7,326 nt of DNA. It comes from an uncultured Bacteroidales bacterium. Lineage in GTDB: Bacteria; Bacteroidota; Bacteroidia; Bacteroidales; Muribaculaceae. The DNA lies in assembly GCA_900552315.1 (NCBI GenBank), contig URZM01000107.1:1-7326 (forward strand), read 5' to 3'. Of this stretch, positions 1 to 7,326 are shown one piece after another. The notes beneath the pieces were generated by a model. The model was not told the DNA's origin. It saw only the letters and a program-made list of their open reading frames with translations, and ran no database searches. How positions within the stretch are numbered: position 1 is the stretch's first letter; each line of letters begins with the position of its first letter. The position numbers and the translations under genes are program-made.

Positions 1-64
1 GGAGGGGGCATGGGGCATATTGCCCACGACCCTCTCCGTGTGGTGTGATATCGCGGGGAGAGGC
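1..64. other. Region downstream of yebC with two small hairpins, no gene seen
   Basis: This is the stretch after the yebC stop codon, read on the minus strand. It contains a 7-bp inverted repeat (CCTCTCC at 31-37 with GGAGAGG at 57-63, 19-base loop). Further out is a compact 5-bp hairpin (GGGCA at 13-17 with TGCCC at 21-25, 3-base loop). Neither is followed by a T run on the minus strand, so a classical intrinsic terminator is not supported. They could be a weak transcription end or processing structure after yebC, or chance in GC-rich sequence. The region is cut by the window edge. Confidence 0.3.
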
Positions 65-784
65 TTACTCGCCCTCCTTCATGTTGTGGAAGACGTTCTG
101 CACGTCCTCGTCATCCTCGAAGCGGTCAAGCAGCTTCTCTATGGCCTCGCGCTGCTCGGGGGTCACCTCCTTGTAGTCGGTCGGGATGCGCTCGAACTCC
201 GCGCTCGCTATCTCGAATCCCCCCTCCTCGAAATATTTCTGCAACGCAGCGAACTGGTCGAAGGGGGCGTATATTACCCATTCCTCCTCATCGGCCTCGA
301 AATCGTCCGCGCCGAAATCTATCAGCTCCAGCTCCAGCTCTTCCAGGTCCATCCCCTCCTTGGGCTTGATATGGAACACGCTCTTGTGGTCGAACAGGAA
401 GGAGAGGCTGCCGGAGGTGCCGAGCGAGCCGCCGTGCTTGTTGAAATATGAACGCACGTTGGCCACCGTGCGCTGGTTGTTGTCGGTGGCGGTCTCCACA
501 ACTATGGCGATGCCGTGGGGGCCGTATCCCTCATACACGATTTCCTTGTAGTCCGAGGAATCCTTGTCGGTGGCCTTCTTTATGGCGCGCTCTATGGTGT
601 CCTTGGGCATGTTGGCGGCCTTGGCATTGTGTATAAGCATGCGCAGGCGAGGGTTCATGTCGGGGTCTGGGCCGCCGGCCTTCGCGGCGATGGTGATCTC
701 CTTGCCTATGCGGGTGAACGTGCGGGACATGTTGCCCCAGCGTTTGAGCTTGCGGGCTTTGCGGAATTCAAATGCTCTTCCCAT
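65..784 (-). CDS. yebC: YebC/PmpR (TACO1) family protein
   Basis: This is a 239-residue, full-length member of the YebC/TACO1 family, a soluble cytoplasmic protein. The family was first described as transcriptional regulators (PmpR). The mitochondrial homologue TACO1 activates COX1 translation, so a role at the ribosome is also plausible here. Recognisable blocks are the basic N-terminus (MGRAFEFRKARKLKRWGNMS, the Bacteroidota variant of the usual MAGHSKW start), the GGPDPDMNPRLR block near residues 38-49, the central YEGYGPHGIAI segment near 84-94, and NNQRTVANVRSYFNKHGGSLG near 102-122. An acidic region near 145-168 (DLEELELELIDFGADDFEADEEE in two pieces) follows. The ATG at 784 is chosen because it begins the conserved N-terminus exactly; there is no Shine-Dalgarno, but the upstream is A-rich, as is normal in this phylum. 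It lies 50 bases behind pheT with no TAnnTTTG promoter in the gap, so it is probably co-transcribed with pheT. Family assignment is secure; the target is not known. Confidence 0.95.
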   Translation of the reverse strand: MGRAFEFRKARKLKRWGNMSRTFTRIGKEITIAAKAGGPDPDMNPRLRMLIHNAKAANMPKDTIERAIKKATDKDSSDYKEIVYEGYGPHGIAIVVETATDNNQRTVANVRSYFNKHGGSLGTSGSLSFLFDHKSVFHIKPKEGMDLEELELELIDFGADDFEADEEEWVIYAPFDQFAALQKYFEEGGFEIASAEFERIPTDYKEVTPEQREAIEKLLDRFEDDEDVQNVFHNMKEGE

Positions 785-834
785 GGGTATTTGATATTTT
801 TATCTGTTTTGATTTGTGTATGTTGATCTTGTCT

Positions 835-3309
835 TTATCGCAACTCTGCTCCGTGCTGCTTCTGGAGGTTGGTGACGATTTTCTTCATCACGGCCTCAAT
901 CTGCTTGTCTTGCAGGGTCCTCCCATTGTCCTGAAGCGTGATTGAGATGGCATAGCTCTTCTTGCCCTCGGGCAGCTTGTCGCCCTCGTACACGTCAAAC
1001 AGGCTAACACCCTTCAGCAGCCTCTTCTCTGAGGAGCGCACCACGGCCTCCACCTCGGCGAAGCTCACGGCACGGTCAAGCAGCAACGCCAGGTCGCGCA
1101 CCACGGGCTGCGTGCGCGGAAGGTCCGTGAACTGCGGCTTGTTCTTCAAAGCCAGCTTCAACACCACAGGCCATGACAGCTCGGCGTAATACACCTCTTG
1201 GCGTATGTCGAAACGGCGCAGCTGGGCTGAGGCCAGCACGCCAAGGTCACCCAGGTGCTTGCCGTCGCGGGTGTCCAGGCTCAGGCTTACGCTGTACAGG
1301 CTGTCGGCGCGCTGCGTCATCTGCACGGCGCCGGAGGGTATGCCCAGGCTCTCCAGGATGTTGAGGACCACTGCCTTGAGGTCGAATACCGATGCCGGGC
1401 AGCAGGGCTCCTTCCACGAGGGAAGACGGTCGCGTCCGGTCATCCACAGTGCCAGGCGCATCTCCTCGCTGAACGGTGCCAACGGCTTCTCGGCAGTGCT
1501 CTGCGCCTTCGGGTCACGGCGATACACGTTGCCGAACTCATAGAGACGCAGGTCCGCCGCCTTGCGGTTGATATTGTGGGCCACGGTCTCCAGTCCGCCG
1601 TAAAGCAGGCTCTGACGCATTATGCCCAGGTCGCCGCTCAGCGGGTTCATCAGCTCCACGCCATTCTCGCGAGGCATCGCCTCGTTGCCTTCGTAATATG
1701 ATATGGCCGTCAGCGAGTTGTTCATTATCTCGCGGAAGCCCTGGGCGGTGAGGCGGTCGCTGACCATATTCTGGAGCTTGTAGCTCTCGTCCGTCACCTG
1801 CTTTATGGAGAGGCACGCGTGCATCCGGCCGGGAATCTCCACATTATTATATCCATACACGCGCAGAATCTCCTCCACCACGTCGCAGGGGCGCTGCACG
1901 TCCACGCGGTAGCGGGGCACACGCAGGCTCAGGGTATCCCCCTCCCGGGCTGTTATCTCTATGTCGAGCGAGCGCAGTATCGACTCCATCTCCTCGGTGG
2001 GGATATCCTTGCCTATGAGGCGGCGGGCGTAGTCCGTGTCGAGCATAACCTCGAAAGGACCTACGGGGTCGGGATATACATCCACCGGCTCGCCGCATAT
2101 CTCGCCCCCGGCGAGCTCCTTGATGAGCTTCGCCGCCAGGCGCGCGGCGTACACCGTGATGTCGGGGTCGGTGCCGCGCTCGTAGCGGAACGAGGCGTCG
2201 GTGCTGAGGCCGTGACGGCGTGCCGTCTTGCGCACACGCGTGGAGTTGAAATACGCGCTCTCTATGAACACGTCCGTGGTGCTCTCCGTCACCCCGCTGT
2301 CAAGTCCGCCGAACACGCCTGCGATACACATGGGCTTGCGCCCGTCGCATATCATGAGGTCCGCCTCGTCCAGGGTATGTTCCACTCCGTCAAGCGTGGT
2401 GAACTTGGTGCCCGAGGGGCATGTGCGCACCACTATGCGCCCCTGCTCCACCTTGGCCAGGTCGAAGCAGTGGAGCGGCTGGCCCATGCCGAGAAGCACG
2501 AAATTCGTTATGTCCACTATATTGTTTATCGGTCGCTGTCCGGCGGCGGTGAGCAGGCTCTTGAGCCATTCCGGACTCTCCTGCACCTTCACGCCGCGCA
2601 CCGTGATGCCGCTGTATCGCGGGCACCCCTGCTCGTCCTCCACCGTCACGGAGACGGCCCCGTCAGGCCGGTCAGCCTTCACCTCCGACACGTCGGGCGT
2701 GTATATGTCCGCCCCGGCCTCGCCATGCCTGCGCAGCCACGCCTTCAGGTCGCGCGCCACGCCGTAATGCGAGGCGCCGTCCACCCGGTTGGGGGTCAGC
2801 TCCACCTCCAGCATATAGTCGCTCTCGAGCTTGAAATACTCGGCGGCCGGTGTGCCGGGCTTCACCTCTGCGGCGTCCGTGAGCACCATTATTCCGTCAT
2901 GGCTCGTGCCCACGCCTATCTCATCCTCGGCGCAAATCATGCCGTAGCTCTCCACGCCGCGTATCTTGGATTTCTTGATCTGGAACTCCTTGTCTCCGTC
3001 ATATAAGGTAGTGCCCACGGTGGCCACCACCACCGTCTGCCCGGCGGCCACGTTAGGCGCGCCGCACACTATCTGCACCGGCTCCTCGCCGCCCAGGTCG
3101 CAGGTCGTGATATGCAGATGGTCTGAATTGGGATGCTCCTCGCACGTCAGCACCTTGCCTACCACCACACCGCGAAGGCCGCCCCGGATGGACTCTACCT
3201 CCTCCACGGTGTCACATTCCAGACCCAAAGAGGTCAACGCAGCAGCCAGCTCCTGGGGAGTGAGGCTGAAATCGATGTAGCGTTTAAGCCACTTGTATGA
3301 GATATTCAT
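835..3309 (-). CDS. pheT: Phenylalanine--tRNA ligase beta subunit
   Basis: This encodes the 824-residue beta chain of cytoplasmic (alpha-beta)2 Phe-tRNA synthetase, which charges tRNA-Phe with phenylalanine. Its length is typical of the bacterial long form, and all expected domains appear in order. An N-terminal segment (MNISYKWLKRYIDF) is followed by the tRNA-binding OB fold at about 43-150 (HPNSDHLHI, VCGAPNVAAGQ, KIRGVESYGMICAEDE). The B3/B4 editing domain spans about 215-395, with GQRPINNIVDITNF at 257-270 and DASFRYERGTDP at 371-382. The B5 domain runs about 405-485 and ends in RPCDVVEEILRVYGY, whose acidic residues D476, E479 and E480 are the expected magnesium-contact positions. A catalytic-like core (about 500-715, with MNPLSGDLGIMRQSLL) and a C-terminal anticodon-binding FDX-ACB domain (727-824, VVRDLALLLD) complete it. 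The ATG at 3309 begins the conserved N-terminus. The partner pheS is not in the window, as is common in Bacteroidota. No frameshift or missing domain was seen. Confidence 0.98.
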   Translation of the reverse strand: MNISYKWLKRYIDFSLTPQELAAALTSLGLECDTVEEVESIRGGLRGVVVGKVLTCEEHPNSDHLHITTCDLGGEEPVQIVCGAPNVAAGQTVVVATVGTTLYDGDKEFQIKKSKIRGVESYGMICAEDEIGVGTSHDGIMVLTDAAEVKPGTPAAEYFKLESDYMLEVELTPNRVDGASHYGVARDLKAWLRRHGEAGADIYTPDVSEVKADRPDGAVSVTVEDEQGCPRYSGITVRGVKVQESPEWLKSLLTAAGQRPINNIVDITNFVLLGMGQPLHCFDLAKVEQGRIVVRTCPSGTKFTTLDGVEHTLDEADLMICDGRKPMCIAGVFGGLDSGVTESTTDVFIESAYFNSTRVRKTARRHGLSTDASFRYERGTDPDITVYAARLAAKLIKELAGGEICGEPVDVYPDPVGPFEVMLDTDYARRLIGKDIPTEEMESILRSLDIEITAREGDTLSLRVPRYRVDVQRPCDVVEEILRVYGYNNVEIPGRMHACLSIKQVTDESYKLQNMVSDRLTAQGFREIMNNSLTAISYYEGNEAMPRENGVELMNPLSGDLGIMRQSLLYGGLETVAHNINRKAADLRLYEFGNVYRRDPKAQSTAEKPLAPFSEEMRLALWMTGRDRLPSWKEPCCPASVFDLKAVVLNILESLGIPSGAVQMTQRADSLYSVSLSLDTRDGKHLGDLGVLASAQLRRFDIRQEVYYAELSWPVVLKLALKNKPQFTDLPRTQPVVRDLALLLDRAVSFAEVEAVVRSSEKRLLKGVSLFDVYEGDKLPEGKKSYAISITLQDNGRTLQDKQIEAVMKKIVTNLQKQHGAELR

Positions 3310-3380
3310 CTTTTATAATGAGTGTATTAACACTGAAAACCAAACGATTGCGGCTCGCACCGAAGGCAGCGCCGCTCTAA
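3310..3380 (-). other. pheT 5' leader with two small hairpins
   Basis: This is the presumed untranslated leader between the pheT promoter and its ATG. Two inverted repeats are visible. AGTGT at 3321-3325 pairs with ACACT at 3330-3334 (4-base loop), only 12 bases upstream of the start codon. GCGGC at 3350-3354 pairs with GCCGC at 3371-3375 (16-base loop). No uORF with a phenylalanine run and no T-box features were seen, so there is no evidence for an attenuator. The hairpin next to the start could tune translation initiation, but it is short. Confidence 0.3.
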
Positions 3381-3384
3381 ACCG

Positions 3385-3416
3385 CAAAATTACAAAAAAT
3401 TCCGCAAACCCGCAAA
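3385..3416 (-). promoter_or_regulatory. Predicted primary-sigma promoter of pheT-yebC
   Basis: Read on the minus strand, TTTG (3416-3413) is followed after 20 bases by TAATTTTG (3392-3385). This matches the Bacteroidota consensus of TTTG, 19-21 bp, then TAnnTTTG at -7. It would start transcription near 3378-3382, giving a leader of about 70 bases before pheT. The upstream part is made of a tandem 8-bp repeat (CCGCAAAC twice on the plus strand, 3402-3417), with a third CCGCAAA at 3382-3388. The position just upstream of the first gene of the unit supports the call. Confidence 0.65.
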
Positions 3417-3595
3417 CTCATACCCACCGGCCACATATGGCCGCAGTCCCGACTCACGGCGCATCGCCACGCGTTCCCTGTTGCCGTGCCCGCTTGGACA
3501 GGGCTGTGGGCCAATTTCGGAAGGCTTCACACGGACCGGGCGCAGACCCGGACGGCATGCTCAGGAACCGCTCTGAAATTTTATATGCAAATAGT
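3417..3595. other. GC-rich spacer between the divergent promoters, no gene supported
   Basis: These 180 bases lie between the two predicted promoters and lack a believable coding frame. They are rich in small inverted repeats: CGGCCA/TGGCCG (3428-3433 with 3438-3443, 4-base loop), CACGGC/GCCGTG (3455-3460 with 3483-3488), GGCG/CGCC (3458-3461 with 3465-3468), and CCGGG/CCCGG (3536-3540 with 3547-3551). The last 25 bases turn AT-rich and run into the frd promoter. No tRNA, riboswitch or known RNA family was recognised. It may hold regulator sites, an unannotated small RNA, or nothing. Confidence 0.35.
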
Positions 3596-3626
3596 TTTGA
3601 AATGTTGCGGATTTAAGCTAATTTTG
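3596..3626 (+). promoter_or_regulatory. Predicted primary-sigma promoter of the frdCAB operon
   Basis: TTTG at 3596-3599 is followed after 19 bases by TAATTTTG at 3619-3626, an excellent match to the Bacteroidota TTTG / TAnnTTTG promoter consensus. Transcription would start near 3630-3634, leaving a leader of about 160 bases before frdC. A second overlapping -7-like box, TAGTTTTG at 3592-3599, has no good -33 partner and is probably not used. No obvious FNR- or CRP-type dyad overlaps the promoter. Confidence 0.65.
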
Positions 3627-3633
3627 CGGCATA

Positions 3634-3679
3634 TTACCTGCGCTATGCCACGCCCCTGCGGGGCGGCACAGGGCGGTAA
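3634..3679 (+). promoter_or_regulatory. Structured 5' leader element of the frd mRNA
   Basis: The predicted transcript would begin almost exactly with a long imperfect stem-loop. The outer stem is TTACC (3634-3638) with GGTAA (3675-3679). The inner stem is TGC (3646-3648) and CGCCCC (3651-3656) with GGGGCG (3660-3665) and GCA (3666-3668), with a two-base bulge and a TGC loop. An alternative pairing of CCTG (3637-3640) with CAGG (3669-3672) is possible. The hairpin is not followed by a T run. A 5'-terminal hairpin like this commonly protects an mRNA from decay, which would suit an abundant respiratory operon. The rest of the leader (3680-3792) is increasingly AT-rich and shows nothing recognisable. 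Confidence 0.4.
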
Positions 3680-3792
3680 AACCAGTCCACCTCACCAAGG
3701 GCTCAATCCATGGGAAGCATCTCGATTCTCTGAAAATTCTGACACGAAAATTAAACAATATTTATCTAATCCTTAAAACAACAGACAACGCT

Positions 3793-4902
3793 ATGTGGTT
3801 AACAAGCTCATCTGTAGGACGTAAGTTCGTCATGGCCCTCACGGGCGCCGCACTCGTCCTATTCGTAACTTTTCACTGCTTGATGAACAGCGTCGCCATC
3901 TTCTGGCCCACAGCCTACAATGCCGTCTGCGAGTTCCTGGGCGCCAACTGGTATGCCCTCATCGCTTCGGCCGGACTGGCTCTGCTCATCGTCATTCACA
4001 TCATCTACGCATGCTGGCTGACCCTCCAGAACCGCGCCGCACGCGGATCGGTGCGCTATGCCATCGAGTCGCGCCCCGCTTCCGTGGAGTGGGCTTCCAA
4101 GAACATGCTCGTGCTCGGCATCGTGGTCCTCGCCTTCCTGGGCGTTCACCTCATCCAGTTCTGGGCCAAGATGCAGCTCGTAGAGGTGCTCGGCTGCGAG
4201 GGTGAGTTCCCCGCCGCAGCAGGCACCCTGTTCCTGCAGCAGGCATTCTCCTCCTGGATCACCCCCGTGGTTTACCTCATCGGCTTCATCGCCCTGTGGT
4301 TCCACCTCAACCACGGCTTCTGGTCCATGTTCCAGTCCGTGGGTTGGGACAACACCTCATGGATTCCCCGCCTCAAGTGCATCGGCAAGTGGTGGGTAGG
4401 CATCGTCATGGTGCTCTTCCTGGCTCAGGTGGCCGCCTTCACCTTCAACGCGAACCGTGACTACTACCTCAAGGACGAGGCTCTCCGCGCACAGTACCAG
4501 GAGATGATCATCGACAACATCCTCAAGAACGTGGACGACCCCATGTCAAAGGCCGAGCTCAAACAGATGAAGGACGCCGATTTCGCGACCGTGGCGCAAG
4601 CCATCCGCGAACAGGAGGCAAGGTCTTCTGTCCTTTGCGAGGTCCTGGGTGAAAAAACTGCCGAAATCAAAGACATCAAGGAGCTCAACAACGCCTACGA
4701 GTCTGCACATAAGGCTCTCCCTGCTCTGGAGAGCGCGGTAGCCACATTCAACGCTCTGGAGCCTGCGACAAAAGAACAGGAAGAAGCCATCAAGTCAATC
4801 AAAGCCCAGAAAGAAGACTTCAAGGCCGAGCTTCCCAACATAATCCAGGAGGCGAAGATTCGCCAGGAAATGCAGAATAAGCAACAGCAAATGCCCTATT
4901 AA
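3793..4902 (+). CDS. frdC: Fumarate reductase/succinate dehydrogenase di-heme cytochrome b anchor with a long C-terminal tail
   Basis: This is the membrane anchor of the complex: it binds two b hemes and exchanges electrons with menaquinone/menaquinol. Residues 1-220 form a complete five-helix cytochrome b, with helices near 12-36, 52-78, 104-124, 155-177 and 197-219. Conserved histidines H28, H69, H119 and H171 or H174 (FHLNHGFW) match the four heme ligands known in the Bacillus SdhC / Wolinella FrdC family. The start MWLTSSSVGRKF is the usual Bacteroidales one. From memory, Bacteroides FrdC is about 225-230 residues, whereas this protein has 369. The extra 150 or so residues (220-369) are hydrophilic, Ala/Glu/Lys/Gln-rich and probably helical or coiled-coil, ending KQQQMPY, with no recognised domain. 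Positive residues cluster at the N-terminus and in the 2-3 and 4-5 loops, so the tail should be periplasmic. Reading is unbroken to the stop 12 bases before frdA. Whether the enzyme works as fumarate reductase or succinate dehydrogenase cannot be read from sequence; fumarate reduction is the usual role in anaerobic Bacteroidales. Confidence 0.95.
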   Translation: MWLTSSSVGRKFVMALTGAALVLFVTFHCLMNSVAIFWPTAYNAVCEFLGANWYALIASAGLALLIVIHIIYACWLTLQNRAARGSVRYAIESRPASVEWASKNMLVLGIVVLAFLGVHLIQFWAKMQLVEVLGCEGEFPAAAGTLFLQQAFSSWITPVVYLIGFIALWFHLNHGFWSMFQSVGWDNTSWIPRLKCIGKWWVGIVMVLFLAQVAAFTFNANRDYYLKDEALRAQYQEMIIDNILKNVDDPMSKAELKQMKDADFATVAQAIREQEARSSVLCEVLGEKTAEIKDIKELNNAYESAHKALPALESAVATFNALEPATKEQEEAIKSIKAQKEDFKAELPNIIQEAKIRQEMQNKQQQMPY

Positions 4903-4914
4903 TTTTCTCACGAT

Positions 4915-6939
<2,025 letters not shown>

Positions 6940-6963
6940 ACCACTCTAAGATTTTTGCATACA

Positions 6964-7326
6964 ATGGAAGAAAATATAATGAAAGTCAACCTCAAGGTGT
7001 GGCGTCAGGCCGGACCCAAAGAGAAGGGCGGTTTCGTGACCTATCGCGACGTGGAGACCACCCCCGACACCTCGTTCCTTGAGACACTCGACATCCTGAA
7101 CGAACGCCTCATCGAAGAAGGCCAGGAACCCATAGTCTTCGACCACGACTGCCGCGAGGGCATCTGCGGCATGTGCTCCCTCTACATCAACGGGCACCCC
7201 CACGGTCCCGCCACAGGAGCCACCACCTGCCAGCTCTATATGCGCCGCTTCCAGAACGGCGAGACCATCACCGTGGAGCCCTGGCGCTCCGCCGCCTTCC
7301 CCGTCATCAAGGACCTGATGGTGGAC
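6964..7326 (+). CDS. frdB: Fumarate reductase/succinate dehydrogenase iron-sulfur subunit, 5' part only
   Basis: The first 121 codons are present and the frame is still open at the window edge. This subunit passes electrons between the FrdC hemes and the FrdA flavin through three iron-sulfur clusters. The visible part is the N-terminal plant-type ferredoxin domain. Its [2Fe-2S] ligands are C63, C68 and C71 (CREGICGMC) and C89 (ATTCQLY). The C71-to-C89 spacing is longer than in E. coli FrdB, as in other Bacteroidota (SLYINGHPHGPATGATTC). The [4Fe-4S] and [3Fe-4S] ligands lie beyond the window. The gene follows frdA by 24 bases and is clearly in the same operon. The start is taken at ATG 6964 (MEENIMKVNLKVW); an in-frame ATG five codons later (6979) is equally possible, and there is no Shine-Dalgarno to decide. 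Confidence 0.96.
   Translation, partial: MEENIMKVNLKVWRQAGPKEKGGFVTYRDVETTPDTSFLETLDILNERLIEEGQEPIVFDHDCREGICGMCSLYINGHPHGPATGATTCQLYMRRFQNGETITVEPWRSAAFPVIKDLMVD

Noticed and set aside
1819..3006. Long open frame of 395 codons on the plus strand, antisense to pheT
   Set aside because: It lies entirely within pheT, whose domains are all recognisable. It is an artefact of strong G/C-ending codon bias, which removes stops from the opposite strand, and its His/Leu/Ala/Arg-rich product resembles no family.
3310..3380. Possible amino-acid-responsive attenuator or T-box in the pheT leader
   Set aside because: There is no leader peptide with phenylalanine codons, no terminator hairpin with a T run, and no T-box sequence; T-boxes are also not expected in this phylum.
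3592..3599. TAGTTTTG as an additional -7 box for frd
   Set aside because: It fits TAnnTTTG but has no TTTG about 19-21 bases upstream; its TTTG is better explained as the -33 element of the downstream promoter.
3293..3776. Two overlapping plus-strand open frames (about 107 and 96 codons) in the divergent intergenic region
   Set aside because: They overlap the pheT start codon and both predicted promoters, have low-complexity Arg/Pro/His-rich products and AT-rich ends, and match nothing I recognise.
4600..4902. FrdC tail as a frameshift or fusion with a separate downstream gene
   Set aside because: The frame is continuous from the membrane core, no internal start with plausible upstream context stands out, and the stop sits at a normal 12-base distance from frdA. 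An in-frame extension is the simplest reading.

Overview
The window looks like chromosomal DNA from a Bacteroidales (phylum Bacteroidota) bacterium with fairly high GC. Four things point there. The YebC N-terminus (MGRAFEFRKARK...KRWGNM) and the fumarate reductase subunits are of the Bacteroidota type. The reductase genes run in the order C-A-B. The two best promoters fit the Bacteroidota primary sigma consensus (TTTG, 19-21 bp, TAnnTTTG). No start codon has a Shine-Dalgarno sequence; each has an A-rich upstream instead. The family cannot be fixed from the sequence; Muribaculaceae or a relative is one guess.

The layout is two divergent transcription units. On the minus strand, reading away from the centre, pheT (Phe-tRNA synthetase beta subunit, 3309 to 835) is followed after 47-50 bases by a yebC-family gene (784 to 65). 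About 64 bases after yebC hold only weak hairpins. On the plus strand, frdC (3793-4902), frdA (4915-6939) and the first 121 codons of frdB (6964 to the window end) form a tight operon for menaquinol:fumarate reductase / succinate dehydrogenase. Between the units lie 483 bases (3310-3792). They hold a promoter for each side, a structured leader on the frd side, and a GC-rich middle rich in small inverted repeats and without a convincing gene.

Functionally, the minus-strand unit serves translation: tRNA charging plus a YebC/TACO1-family factor. The plus-strand unit encodes the membrane complex that, in anaerobic Bacteroidales, ends the fumarate-to-succinate respiratory branch. FrdC is the di-heme membrane anchor, FrdA the covalent-FAD catalytic subunit, and FrdB the iron-sulfur electron relay.

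The most unusual item is FrdC. After a complete five-helix di-heme cytochrome b (about 220 residues) it continues in frame for about 150 charged, mostly helical residues. The positive-inside pattern places this tail on the periplasmic side. Its last hundred codons use a different synonymous codon pattern from the core and from frdA. Everything else is ordinary core metabolism, and no mobile element, CRISPR array, tRNA or rRNA was seen.
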